A stretch of DNA of 64,000 nt, from contig NZ_JAPZBC010000001.1 in assembly GCF_027460265.1 (NCBI RefSeq), positions 620,001 to 684,000 of the forward strand, read 5' to 3'. Below are positions 51,807-62,239 of the stretch, one piece after another. The stretch comes from Streptomyces sp. WMMC940. GTDB taxonomy: Bacteria > Actinomycetota > Actinomycetes > Streptomycetales > Streptomycetaceae. The notes beneath the pieces are model-generated. The model made no database searches. It was not told the DNA's origin and was given only the letters and a program-made list of their open reading frames with translations. The translations under genes and the position numbers were made by a program. Positions within the stretch are counted from its first letter, which is position 1, and the number at the start of each line of letters is the position of its first letter.

Positions 51807-52205
51807 TCAGCCGAGGGCGAGCGGGACGAGGGCGGCGCCCTGGAGTTCCGTGACGGCCGCGCGGGCCAGAGCCTTCGGGGTCGCCCTCGGCTCGTAGTGG
51901 TTGATCACACTGATCCAGGTGCCGTCCGCGTTCCGCATGACGTGGAGCTCCTCGCCGTCTATGCGGACGGTGTAGCCGGCGCCGTGACCGCCGTGATGCC
52001 CTCCCCCGTGACCGCCGTCGTGCGTGGGACCTCCTTGTATACGGCGACCCTTGTAGACCTCGTCGAACGAGCCCGGCGCGGCGGTGGCGCCCTGCGGCCG
52101 TGGTTCGGCCGGCTGCACCGCGGCGTGCGCGGCGCCGGCCGCGGCGAGGCCGGCGGCGGCGCCGGCGGCGACGCCCAGCGCCTGGCGGCGGGTGATTCCG
52201 GACAT
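51807..52205 (-). CDS. melC1: Tyrosinase copper chaperone MelC1
   Basis: A 132-residue MelC1 that delivers copper to apo-tyrosinase and carries it through the Tat system. The twin-arginine signal is seen in I-T-R-R-Q-A-L-G followed by an Ala-rich hydrophobic segment ending A-H-A. A His-rich stretch with seven His (residues about 62-75) precedes the conserved core [21 protein letters not shown]. The His stretch should bind copper and is richer than in some homologues. First gene of the melC operon, reading on the minus strand. Confidence 0.94.
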   Translation of the reverse strand: MSGITRRQALGVAAGAAAGLAAAGAAHAAVQPAEPRPQGATAAPGSFDEVYKGRRIQGGPTHDGGHGGGHHGGHGAGYTVRIDGEELHVMRNADGTWISVINHYEPRATPKALARAAVTELQGAALVPLALG

Positions 52206-52359
52206 GCGTTACCCCCAAGTGGATGTGGTGGAACGGCGGTTCCGGTGGTCGGGCCGGAAGCGCCGCGACCATGCCTACAGGCCCGCCGGCGCCGGGCAGT
52301 AGTCGAGACGGACGGGTTGGCCGCCATACGGACAAGTCGCCACACACAGTGCAGGGTTG

Positions 52360-52380
52360 AACAGCGTTGATCTTGCTGTT
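52360..52380. promoter_or_regulatory. Inverted repeat AACAGC-N9-GCTGTT
   Basis: Perfect 6-base arms around nine bases, about 155 bases upstream of the melC1 start. A regulator of melanin synthesis may bind here. Confidence 0.4.
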
Positions 52381-52434
52381 TGCGGCATTCGCACACCCTC
52401 TGGACGCAAGAACCGCGGCCGAATATGACGATCG

Positions 52435-52451
52435 CGTGAAAGATCTTCACG
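52435..52451. promoter_or_regulatory. Inverted repeat CGTGAA-N5-TTCACG
   Basis: CGTGAAAGATCTTCACG has 6-base arms around AGATC and lies 181 bases upstream of the crotonase gene's ATG. Confidence 0.4.
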
Positions 52452-52631
52452 ATGTGACCATCCGACGTGCCCGGCGTCACAGGCAAAAACTGTCCGGAAA
52501 ATATGCCAAGATCACTGGCCTGAATATCCCCATGCAAGCACCTCGGCCGCTCCCGGGGGTTGTGCCGCTGCCGGGCGCCCGAGGAGGATCCTCGACCGGA
52601 CCGGGCGGGCACATCAACGGGAGGACGAACG

Positions 52632-53411
52632 ATGGGTGACACCCAGGCGGTACGGATCGAGCGCGACGGCCCCGTCCTCACCGTCGTCCTGAGCCGCCCC
52701 GAGGTGCGCAACGCCGTGGACGGCCCTACGGCGGCACTGCTGGCCGACGCCTTCCGGCGGTTCGAGGCCGACGATGACGCCGCGGTCGCCGTGCTGTGGG
52801 GCGAGGGCGGCACGTTCTGCGCCGGCGCCGACCTCAAGGCCGTCGGCGGCGAACGCGGCAACACGGTCGCCGCCGACGGCGACGGCCCGATGGGCCCGAC
52901 CCGGATGCGGCTGAGCAAGCCCGTGATCGCCGCGGTCTCCGGCCACGCCGTGGCCGGCGGCCTGGAGCTCGCCCTCTGGTGCGATCTGCGCGTGGCCGAA
53001 CAGGACGCGGTCTTCGGGGTGTTCTGCCGCCGCTGGGGCGTTCCGCTGATCGACGGCGGCACGGTGCGGCTCCCGCGGCTCATCGGGGAGAGCCGTGCCA
53101 TGGACCTGATCCTCACCGGTCGTCCCGTGCCGGCTGCCGAGGCCCACGACATGGGACTCGCCAACCGGCTCGTCCCACGTGGGGAGTCCCGGCGCGCCGC
53201 CGAGCGGCTCGCCCACGAGATCGCCGCGTTCCCCCAGCTGTGCCTGCGCCACGACCGACTGTCCGCGCTCGAACAGCACGGCCGGCCCGAAGCCGAGGCG
53301 CTCGCCGGCGAGTACCGGCACGGTCTCGTGCCCCTGACCGCCGGCGAGACCCGGTCGGGCGCGAACCGCTTCGCGAAGGGCGCGGGCCGCCACGGGTCCT
53401 TCACGGACTGA
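52632..53411 (+). CDS. Crotonase-fold (enoyl-CoA hydratase-like) protein
   Basis: A 259-residue crotonase-family protein. The CoA/oxyanion segments GGTFCAGADLKAVGG and GHAVAGGLELALWCDL are intact, and the first catalytic Glu (in GLELAL) is kept. The position of the second catalytic Glu of enoyl-CoA hydratase (F-G-Q-P-E) reads F-G-V-F-C, so ordinary hydratase activity is unlikely. It may be an isomerase, hydrolase or other crotonase-fold enzyme. ATG at 52632 follows GGGAGGA. It is monocistronic as far as I can see. Confidence 0.88.
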   Translation: MGDTQAVRIERDGPVLTVVLSRPEVRNAVDGPTAALLADAFRRFEADDDAAVAVLWGEGGTFCAGADLKAVGGERGNTVAADGDGPMGPTRMRLSKPVIAAVSGHAVAGGLELALWCDLRVAEQDAVFGVFCRRWGVPLIDGGTVRLPRLIGESRAMDLILTGRPVPAAEAHDMGLANRLVPRGESRRAAERLAHEIAAFPQLCLRHDRLSALEQHGRPEAEALAGEYRHGLVPLTAGETRSGANRFAKGAGRHGSFTD

Positions 53412-53570
53412 CCCGCGCCCCGCGCGCCTGGTACCCCGCCGGGCGGAGCCGCACCGGAGCGGTGATCCGCCGCCCCGGTCGTCTGCCGTCCGCGCGCCCC
53501 GCCGGCGCCGCCCCGCAGACCGCGGTGCGGCCCGTCGGTCCACGCCCCGGTGCAGGCGGCGGCCCGTTCC

Positions 53571-54313
53571 CTACCGCTTCACCTTGCGCGTGGCGCGCAG
53601 CCACTCGCGGTTCATCGCGGTGATCGACGGGAGCGGGATGCCCTTCGGGCAGGCCGTCGCGCACTCGCCGGCGAGGGTGCAGCCGCCGAAGCCCTCGTCG
53701 TCCATGGCCGCGACCATGTCGAGGACCCGGGTCTCGCGTTCCGGCGCGCCCTGCGGCAGCACATTGAGGTGGTTGACCTTCGCCGAGGTGAAGAGCATCG
53801 CCGAGCCGTTGGGGCACGCCGCCACACACGCCCCGCAGCCGATGCACTCGGCGTGCTCGAAGGCGGAGTCGGCGTCGGCCTTGGGGACCGGCGTGGCGTG
53901 CGCCTCCGGCGCCGAGCCGGTCGGGACGGAGACGTAGCCGCCGGCCTGGATGATCCGGTCGAAGGCCGAACGGTCCACGACCAGGTCCTTCACCACCGGG
54001 AAGGCGGAGGCGCGCCAGGGCTCGACGTCGATCGTGTCGCCGTCCTCGAACGAGCGCATGTGGAGCTGGCAGGTGGTGGTGCGTTCCGGGCCGTGCGCGT
54101 CGCCGTTGATGACCAGCGAGCAGGCCCCGCAGATGCCCTCGCGGCAGTCGTGGTCGAAGGCGACCGGCTCCTCCCCGCGCAGGATGAGTTCCTCGTTGAG
54201 GGTGTCGAGCATCTCCAGGAACGACATGTCCCGGGAGATGCCGTCGACCTCGTAGGTGACCATGGCGCCGGGTGCGTCGGCGTTCTTCTGGCGCCAGACG
54301 CGCAGTCTGAGCT

Positions 54314-54317
<4 letters not shown>
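53571..54317 (-). CDS. sdhB: Succinate dehydrogenase/fumarate reductase iron-sulfur subunit
   Basis: A 248-residue iron-sulfur subunit carrying electrons from the flavin to the quinone. The [2Fe-2S] site is C-R-E-G-I-C-G-A-C and a following Cys, the [4Fe-4S] site [12 protein letters not shown], and the [3Fe-4S] site [19 protein letters not shown] at 54317 overlaps the sdhA stop (ATGA). Last gene of sdhCAB. Confidence 0.95.
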
Positions 54318-56260
<1,943 letters not shown>

Positions 56261-56261
56261 G

Positions 56262-56966
56262 TCAGTTCACGACTCCGGTCATGACGGCGACGGGTACCGA
56301 GGCGAAGCCCACCGTCAGCACCAGGGCGAGGCCGTTGGCCGCGGCCTTGAGCGCGCGGTCGCGGCGTGCGCTGCCCGCCCCGAGGGTCTGGGCCGCGCTC
56401 CAGAACCCGTGGCGGACGTGCAGGCCGAGGGCGAGCATCGCGGTGAGGTAGACGGCGTTGCCGTAGGGGGTGGAGAAGGTCGCGACGACGTTCTCGTAGG
56501 GCCTGCCCGGCTGGGCGTTCTCGTTGACGGTGAGCGTGGTCAGGTCCAGCAGGTGCCAGACGACGAACAGCCCGAGGATGATTCCGCCCCAGCGCATGGT
56601 GCGGGTGGCGTAGCTCGCGCGCCGGCGCTTGTGGACGTACTTGCTCGGGCGGGCGCGGATGTCCCGCCGGCTGAGCTGGTACGCCGACACGCCGTGCAGT
56701 ACGACGGCCGCGAGGAGCACGAGACGGACGATCCAGAGCGCCCACTCGTAGTGGAGGAACGGCTCACCGAGCGTGCGCAGCCAGTGGGCGTAGCCGTTGA
56801 ACTCGTCGGAGCCGAAGAAGATCTTGAGATTGCCCAGCATGTGGACGACCAGATAGCCGAGCATGACCAGGCCGGTCACCGCCATCACGGTCTTCTTGCC
56901 GAGGGTCGATCCCCAGAGCGTGCGCGTCATGGACGGCCGTCGGTCCGTCCGCGTTGCCAGTGCCAT
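56262..56966 (-). CDS. sdhC: Succinate dehydrogenase cytochrome b558-type membrane subunit
   Basis: A 234-residue membrane subunit with five helices, binding heme and quinone. Family features are [36 protein letters not shown] and [10 protein letters not shown] with the heme His residues. This is the single-subunit cytochrome b558 type (as in Bacillus and some actinobacteria). ATG at 56966 is used, with GTG two codons upstream possible; neither has a clear ribosome site. First gene of the operon, divergent from a LysR regulator. Confidence 0.92.
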   Translation of the reverse strand: MALATRTDRRPSMTRTLWGSTLGKKTVMAVTGLVMLGYLVVHMLGNLKIFFGSDEFNGYAHWLRTLGEPFLHYEWALWIVRLVLLAAVVLHGVSAYQLSRRDIRARPSKYVHKRRRASYATRTMRWGGIILGLFVVWHLLDLTTLTVNENAQPGRPYENVVATFSTPYGNAVYLTAMLALGLHVRHGFWSAAQTLGAGSARRDRALKAAANGLALVLTVGFASVPVAVMTGVVN

Positions 56967-57023
56967 GGACACAGACGCTAGGCGTCGAGACCCCAGAGGT
57001 CCAAGACATGGTCCGGCTGATCT

Positions 57024-57042
57024 CGATAGGCAGGGTCTATCG
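57024..57042. promoter_or_regulatory. LysR-type operator CGATAG-N7-CTATCG
   Basis: Perfect 6-base arms with T-N11-A spacing, the hallmark of LysR-type sites. It lies 8 bases before the LysR ATG and 58 bases upstream of sdhC, where binding could control both. Confidence 0.65.
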
Positions 57043-57049
57043 TGGGTGG

Positions 57050-57961
57050 ATGCAGTTCCAGCAGCTCCAGTACTTCGTGGCCGTCGCGGAGACCCGGCAC
57101 TTCACCCGGGCCGCGGAGCGGGTGCACGTCTCCCAGCCCTCGTTGTCGCAGCAGATCCGGGCGCTGGAGAAGGAGCTGGGGGCGGAGCTGTTCAGCCGGG
57201 CGCGCGGCAACATCGCCCTCACCGACGCGGGCGAGGCGCTGCTGCCGCTGGCCCGGCGGATCCTCGCCGACGCGGACACCGCCCGGCACGAGGTGCAGGA
57301 GCTGGCACAGCTGCGCCGGGGGCGGGTGCGCCTGGGGGCGACGCCGAGCGTGTGCACGGGTCTGCTCCCGGACGTGCTCCGGGCCTTCCACGATCTCCAC
57401 CCGGGGATCGAGCTGCTGATCGAGGAGGGCGGCTCGCACGACCTCGTACGGCAGCTCGCCCGCGGCGCGCTCGATCTGGCGCTGGTGGTGCTGCCGCTGC
57501 CGACTCCCTCCCCTGCGCTGACGACGGTGGAGCTGCTTCAGGAGGACCTGGTGGTGGTCTCCTCGGCGGCGTCCCCGGCGCCGCGCCGTCCGGTGCGGAT
57601 CGCGGACCTCCAGGGCGAGCCGCTCGTGATGTTCCGGCACGGCTACGACCTGCGCGAGCTCACGGTGGCGGCATGCCGCGCGGAGGGCTTCGAGCCGGCG
57701 TTCACGGTGGAGGGCGGGGAGATGGACGCGGTGCTCGGCTTCGTACGGGCCGGGCTCGGCCTGGCGGTCGTCCCCCGCATGGTCGCGGCACACGCGGGCC
57801 GCGACCTCCGGGTCACCGCCCTCGCCCGCCCCGGCCTGCGCCGTACGATCGCGCTGGCCCACCGCAGCGACGTCGCACCGCCGCGTGCCGCCCGTGAACT
57901 CCAGCGCCTGCTCCTGAGGACGCGGGCGGCCGCTCCGCAGGAGCCGGGCACCGACGCGTGA
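57050..57961 (+). CDS. LysR-family transcriptional regulator
   Basis: A 303-residue LysR protein. The N-terminal helix-turn-helix (LQYFVAVAETRHFTRAAERV, then HVSQPSLSQQIRALEKELG) is classic, followed by a linker helix and two-lobed effector domain (about 90-290). ATG at 57050. Divergent from sdhCAB across 83 bases holding a LysR-type dyad, it very likely controls the sdh operon and itself. Known LysR regulators of TCA genes (CcpC/CcpE) sense citrate; the ligand here is unknown. Confidence 0.94.
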   Translation: MQFQQLQYFVAVAETRHFTRAAERVHVSQPSLSQQIRALEKELGAELFSRARGNIALTDAGEALLPLARRILADADTARHEVQELAQLRRGRVRLGATPSVCTGLLPDVLRAFHDLHPGIELLIEEGGSHDLVRQLARGALDLALVVLPLPTPSPALTTVELLQEDLVVVSSAASPAPRRPVRIADLQGEPLVMFRHGYDLRELTVAACRAEGFEPAFTVEGGEMDAVLGFVRAGLGLAVVPRMVAAHAGRDLRVTALARPGLRRTIALAHRSDVAPPRAARELQRLLLRTRAAAPQEPGTDA

Positions 57962-58015
57962 GGGGCGGGGTACCGGTTCGGGTTCCGGCTCCCCTCCTCA
58001 CCCCGCTGCCGCTGC

Positions 58016-58423
58016 TCAGTCGAGCATCGCGGTGGCCTCGATCTCGACCAGGTGCTCGGGGACGTCCAGGGCCGCGACGCCCAGCAGGGTGGCCGGCGGC
58101 ACAGGGGTGACCCCGAGCTTCGCGGCCGCCCGGGCGATGCCTTCCATGAGCAGCGGCATCTTGTCGGGGGTCCAGTCGACGACGTACACGGTCAGCTTCG
58201 CCACGTCGTCGAAGGAGGCACCGACCCCGGCGAGGGCGGTGCCGACGTTGAGGTAGCACTGCTCGACCTGGCCGGCGAGGTCGCCTTCCCCGACCGTGAC
58301 CCCCTCGGAGTCCCAGGCGACCTGGCCGGCGACGAAGACAAGCCTCGAGCCGGATGCGACCGACACCTGACGGTAGGCGTCGATCTCCGGCAGTCCGCCG
58401 GGGTTCACCAAACTGACGGCCAT
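58016..58423 (-). CDS. RidA/YjgF family protein without the catalytic arginine
   Basis: A 135-residue Rid-family protein. The fold-defining SRLVFVAGQVAWDSEG, QCYLNVGTALAGVGASFDDV and final HLVEIEATAML are clear. Canonical RidA enamine deaminase needs an Arg in P-A-R-S/T; here the position reads P-A-T-L-L, so it probably belongs to a non-deaminase subgroup. ATG at 58423 follows a strong AAGGAGG site. It is divergent from an HxlR regulator whose palindromic site lies between them. Confidence 0.9.
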   Translation of the reverse strand: MAVSLVNPGGLPEIDAYRQVSVASGSRLVFVAGQVAWDSEGVTVGEGDLAGQVEQCYLNVGTALAGVGASFDDVAKLTVYVVDWTPDKMPLLMEGIARAAAKLGVTPVPPATLLGVAALDVPEHLVEIEATAMLD

Positions 58424-58500
58424 GCTGCCCGCCTCCTTGTCCTGGCTCACGAGGACGCCCTGGCCCGGGTCCACCGGACAGGGCGTCCTCGGTCTCTTGT

Positions 58501-58515
58501 GGTTACTCGGTAACC
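58501..58515. promoter_or_regulatory. HxlR-type operator GGTTACTCGGTAACC
   Basis: A 15-bp inverted repeat (GGTTAC, TCG, GTAACC) between the divergent RidA-like and HxlR genes. GGTTACC recurs at 58574-58580 just inside the HxlR coding start. It is likely the regulator's own operator. Confidence 0.7.
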
Positions 58516-58571
58516 GTAGGAGACTGGCCCCTGACATGGAAGAACGCACTTTTCAGTGACTGGGGAACCTG

Positions 58572-58952
58572 ATGGTTACCAAGCAGTTCTCGGGTTCGCC
58601 CGACGAAGCGGACCTCCGGCGCGCGGACTCCCTGGCGCGGGAGATATTCGCGGACGTCGCCAACAAGTGGGCGCTCCTGATCATCGAGGCTCTGGGTGAG
58701 CGCACGCTGCGCTTCAGCGAACTGCGCGGCGAGGTGGAGGGCATCAGCCACAAGATGCTCACCCAGAACCTGCGCATGCTGGAGCGCAACGGCCTGGCCG
58801 ACCGCAAGGTGCACCCCACCGTGCCGCCGCGGGTCGAGTACAGCCTCACCGAGCCGGGGCTGGCCCTGCGGCAGACCGTTGACACGATGTGCGACTGGAC
58901 CCACCGGTACCTCGGGCACATCGAAGCCTCCCGCGGCCGTTTCGACGCCTGA
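58572..58952 (+). CDS. HxlR-family winged-helix regulator
   Basis: A 126-residue HxlR regulator. The winged helix is seen in IFADVANKWALLIIEALGER, LRFSELRGEVEGISHKMLTQ and LERNGLADRKVHPTVPPRVE. HxlR proteins respond to aldehydes, quinones, diamide or similar reactive species. ATG at 58572. It is divergent from the RidA-like gene, which it probably controls through the palindrome at 58501. Confidence 0.93.
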   Translation: MVTKQFSGSPDEADLRRADSLAREIFADVANKWALLIIEALGERTLRFSELRGEVEGISHKMLTQNLRMLERNGLADRKVHPTVPPRVEYSLTEPGLALRQTVDTMCDWTHRYLGHIEASRGRFDA

Positions 58953-59031
58953 TCCTTCCCGCTCCCGGCTCCCGAGGCCGCCCCTCGCGCGCCGCCCGTC
59001 GGGGTTCCGCGGCGGTCCGGCGCGGCAACGG

Positions 59032-61203
59032 CTACACCGCGTCCGCGAGCGACAGCGTGTGCAGCCGGTCCGGCGGGCCCGGCCGAGCGTAGTACCAGCC
59101 CTGCGCCGTGTCGCAGCCCAGCTCGCGCAGTTGCTCGGCCTGGACGCCGGTCTCGACGCCTTCGACCGTCACCGCCAGCTCCAGGCTGTGGGCCAGAGCG
59201 ACGATGCCCTCGACGATCTTCCGGTCCACCGGATCCGCCGGGTGCTGCTGCATGCCCTGGGTGAAGGAGCGGTCCAGCTTCAGCACGCTCACCGGGAGCC
59301 GCCGCAGATTGGCCAGGTTCGAGTAGCCCGTGCCGAAGTCGTCGAGCGCGATGTCGACGCCCATCTCCGCGAGTTGCCGCAGCGGCTTGAGCAGGTCCTC
59401 GTCGGCTCCGATCAGCGCGGACTCGGTGACCTCCAGGCAGAGCGCGCCGGGCGGCAGGCCCGAGCGTTCCAGTACGTCCACGGTGTCGGCGACCAGACCC
59501 GGGTGGTGCAGCTGGGTCGGGGACAGATTGACGTTGATCCGCAACGGCGGTGCCGAACAGCCCGGTTCGGCCTGCTCGTGCCAGAAGCGCGCCTGCCGCA
59601 CGGCCTCCTGCAGGACCCACCGGCCGAGCGGCACGATCAGCCCGGTGTGTTCGGCGAGCGGGATGAAGTGGTCCGGCCCGAGGACCCCGTGCTGCGGGTG
59701 CGACCAGCGCACCAGCGCCTCCGCGCCGTGCACCCGGCCGTCGCCGAGGTGCACCAGCGGCTGGTACTCGATGAAGAACTCGCCCCGCTCCAGGGCCGCG
59801 GGGAGCGCCGTGGTGAGTCCGTGCCGGGTGATCGCGCGAGCGTCCGCCTCCGGGTCGGCGAGCTCGAAGCGGTTCCCGCCCGCGGACTTGGCCCGGTACA
59901 TGGTGATGTCCGCACTGCGCAGCACCTCCGCCGAGGTACGCTCCCCGGCCGGTCCCTCGACGATCCCGATGCTCCCCCGGACGCTGATCTCCCGGCCTTC
60001 GAGGGTGACGGGCGCGGCCAGTGCGGCGAGGATCCGGGCGGCGAGCTCGCTCGCCTCGCACTGGGGCTCCCGGCCGGTCGTCAGCGCGACGAACTCGTCG
60101 CCGCCGAGTCTGGCCACCATCTCCCCGGGGGCCGTGGCGCAGCTCTGCAGCCGGTCGGCTACCTCGACGAGCAGCCGGTCGCCGGCCGAGTGGCCGAGGC
60201 TGTCGTTGATCGCCTTGAAGCCGTCGAGGTCGAGGTAGCAGAGTCCGAAGCGGGCCCCGTCGTCGGCCGCCAGCGCCTTCTCCAGTCGCTCGAAGAACAG
60301 GGTCCGGTTGGGCAGCCCGGTGAGCGCGTCGTGCGTCGCCTCGTAGCGCAGCCGGAGGTTCAGCAGCCGCCGTTCGGTGGTGTCCTCCATCAGCGCCAGT
60401 TGGTACTGGGGCAAGCCGTCGGCGTCCCGTAGCAGCGAGACGGTGAGGTTCGTCCAGAGCACCGTGCCGTCGTTGCGGTAGAAGGGCTTCTCGACGCGGT
60501 AGTGCTCGCGTTCGCCGCGTACGAGCTCTTCGTACATGTTCCAGGTCTGCGGGCGGTCCTCCGGGTGAGCCCATTCGTTGACCTTGCGTCCGCGGACGTG
60601 GTGTTCCAGTCCGCCGAACATCCGGGTGAGCGTGTCGTTGACCTCCAGGACGTTGCCGTCCAGGTCGGCGATGCCGATGCCGATCGCCGCGTCCTCGAAC
60701 ACGGCGCGGAAGCGCGTCTCGGTGGCGTGCAGGGCCTCCATGGCCACGCTGCGTGCCGCCAGTGCCGACCGGGCTATGGCCTCCTGCTCGGTGAGGGTGC
60801 GCTCCCGCAGCGCGAGGGCGTACCCGGCGGCGAGGGCGTGCTGCAGTCTGGCGCAGCGGGCCCGGCTGTCGTCGGCGGACTCCTGGTCGTTCCCGCAGTA
60901 CAGGACCAGGTAGGCGTCGACGACGCCGAGCGTACGGCTGAGGGCGTCCGGGTCCGTGCAATGGGCGTCGACGAGGGCGGCGCCGACCCGGTGGGCGGCG
61001 GCGGGGTCGAACGGGCGGGTGTGCAGTGCCTCGCTCAACCGCCGCGCCAGCGGCAGCAGATGCCCCTCGAACTCGGGACGGGTCAGCGACGTGGCGGTGA
61101 CCGGGAAGATCGCCCGGCTCCAGATGGTCGCGAACCGTCTGAGCCTGTCCTCCAGGTCGTCCGGGCCCGCCGCCGAGCCCGCTGCCTGCGACGGCGTCAT
61201 CAC
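59032..61203 (-). CDS. PAS-GGDEF-EAL cyclic di-GMP enzyme (RmdA-like)
   Basis: A 723-residue cytoplasmic protein. An N-terminal helical region (1-160) precedes PAS (165-285), GGDEF (290-445) and EAL (455-710) domains. The diguanylate cyclase signature L-G-G-D-E-F is intact, and the phosphodiesterase motif G-A-E-A-L-V-R-W plus later acidic residues (DDFGTGYSNLANL, EGVET) are present. Layout and neighbourhood resemble RmdA of S. coelicolor, a phosphodiesterase affecting development. GTG at 61203 overlaps the methyltransferase stop as GTGA, so the two are translationally coupled. Confidence 0.93.
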   Translation of the reverse strand: MMTPSQAAGSAAGPDDLEDRLRRFATIWSRAIFPVTATSLTRPEFEGHLLPLARRLSEALHTRPFDPAAAHRVGAALVDAHCTDPDALSRTLGVVDAYLVLYCGNDQESADDSRARCARLQHALAAGYALALRERTLTEQEAIARSALAARSVAMEALHATETRFRAVFEDAAIGIGIADLDGNVLEVNDTLTRMFGGLEHHVRGRKVNEWAHPEDRPQTWNMYEELVRGEREHYRVEKPFYRNDGTVLWTNLTVSLLRDADGLPQYQLALMEDTTERRLLNLRLRYEATHDALTGLPNRTLFFERLEKALAADDGARFGLCYLDLDGFKAINDSLGHSAGDRLLVEVADRLQSCATAPGEMVARLGGDEFVALTTGREPQCEASELAARILAALAAPVTLEGREISVRGSIGIVEGPAGERTSAEVLRSADITMYRAKSAGGNRFELADPEADARAITRHGLTTALPAALERGEFFIEYQPLVHLGDGRVHGAEALVRWSHPQHGVLGPDHFIPLAEHTGLIVPLGRWVLQEAVRQARFWHEQAEPGCSAPPLRINVNLSPTQLHHPGLVADTVDVLERSGLPPGALCLEVTESALIGADEDLLKPLRQLAEMGVDIALDDFGTGYSNLANLRRLPVSVLKLDRSFTQGMQQHPADPVDRKIVEGIVALAHSLELAVTVEGVETGVQAEQLRELGCDTAQGWYYARPGPPDRLHTLSLADAV

Positions 61204-62012
61204 GCCTTGCGCCCCACCCCTGCGTAACCGGAGAACGCGTATGGGTCCTCCTGGGCGTCCGGTGTCTCGGGCCGCCAGTCCGGCATCGACACCAGTCCGG
61301 GCTCGACCGTCTCGAACCCGTCGAAGAACCGGGCGATCTCCTCCCGCGAACGCATCACCAGCGGGTTGCGGATGTCCTTGTAGACCCCGACGGCGCCGCC
61401 CGCCTGCTCCTTGGGCAGCGGGATGCCCTCGTACGAGGCGTGGGTGACGACGACGAGGCTGCCGGGGGCGAGCGCGTCCCGCAGAGCGGCGACGGACAGC
61501 TGCGGCTCGTCGGAGTCCTCCAGGAAGTGGAGGACGGCGACGAGCAGCAGGGCCACGGGCCGTTCGAGATCCAGCAGTCGGGTGGTCTCGGGGTCCGCGA
61601 GGATGTCGGCCGGCTTGCGCAGATCGGCCTGGACGATCCCGGCCCGCTCGTTCCCCTCCAGCACCGCCCGGCTGTGGGCGACGGCGACCGGGTCGTGGTC
61701 GACGTACACCACCCGCGCCTCGGGGTCGGCCTTCTGAGCGACCTCGTGGGTGTTGCCGAACGTCGGTATGCCGGAGCCGATGTCCAGGAACTGGTTGACA
61801 CCCTCGCTCACGGCGTAACGTACGGCTCGGCGCATGAATGCCCGGTTCGCCTGCATGATCTTGGGGAGGCCCGGCAGGAACTGCATGGCCTTCCGGGCGG
61901 CTTCACGGTCGACCTCGAAGTTGTGCGAGCCGCCCAGGTAGTAGTCGTAAATGCGGGACACGCTCGGCACCGAGATGTCGATGCCCGGCGGGGCCCAGGC
62001 GGGACGCTCCAT
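61200..62012 (-). CDS. DUF574/SAV2177-family SAM-dependent methyltransferase
   Basis: A 270-residue member of the abundant Streptomyces DUF574 family. Signature blocks are PSVSRIYDYYLGGSHNFEVD at the N-terminus, FLDIGSGIPTFGNTHEVAQK for SAM binding, and VVYVDHDPVAVAHSRAVL. The substrate is unknown; several paralogues lie near conservons and developmental genes. ATG at 62012. The stop overlaps the c-di-GMP gene's start, linking the two. The 227-bp gap upstream has two TTAACGG copies and AACGGTCCGTT (about 62117-62127) near the promoter. Confidence 0.9.
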   Translation of the reverse strand: MERPAWAPPGIDISVPSVSRIYDYYLGGSHNFEVDREAARKAMQFLPGLPKIMQANRAFMRRAVRYAVSEGVNQFLDIGSGIPTFGNTHEVAQKADPEARVVYVDHDPVAVAHSRAVLEGNERAGIVQADLRKPADILADPETTRLLDLERPVALLLVAVLHFLEDSDEPQLSVAALRDALAPGSLVVVTHASYEGIPLPKEQAGGAVGVYKDIRNPLVMRSREEIARFFDGFETVEPGLVSMPDWRPETPDAQEDPYAFSGYAGVGRKA

Positions 62013-62239
62013 TGATGTCTCCAACAAGTCGCCACGGGGATTAACGGCCATTCGCGCGGCCGGTGTTCGAGCCGAGGCTACTGATCGCCCGCCAAGAGAG
62101 CGAGCAGAAACGGAAATTAACGGTCCGTTCTTGGTCACACGCCACCGGCACGTGCTGGCAGGAACCACCGCAAACAGCCGACCCGCCGCACGCGGGGGGC
62201 GTGGCGGCGGGCCGGTGGCCGGAGGCGCTGCGTGGGGAC

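Larger units (their letters stand above)
52206..52631. other. 426-bp AT-rich divergent region between melC1 and the crotonase gene
   Basis: GC drops clearly between about 52350 and 52540, unlike the surrounding sequence. Two inverted repeats (52360-52380 and 52435-52451) lie here. A TTG-initiated frame from 52367 reaches into the next gene but has poor third-position GC, so I do not call it. The region should hold the melC promoter and that of the crotonase gene. Confidence 0.55.

Noticed and set aside
52367..52639. Short TTG-initiated frame upstream of the crotonase gene
   Set aside because: AT-rich, poor third-position GC and overlapping a region with two operator-like dyads; better explained as regulatory sequence.
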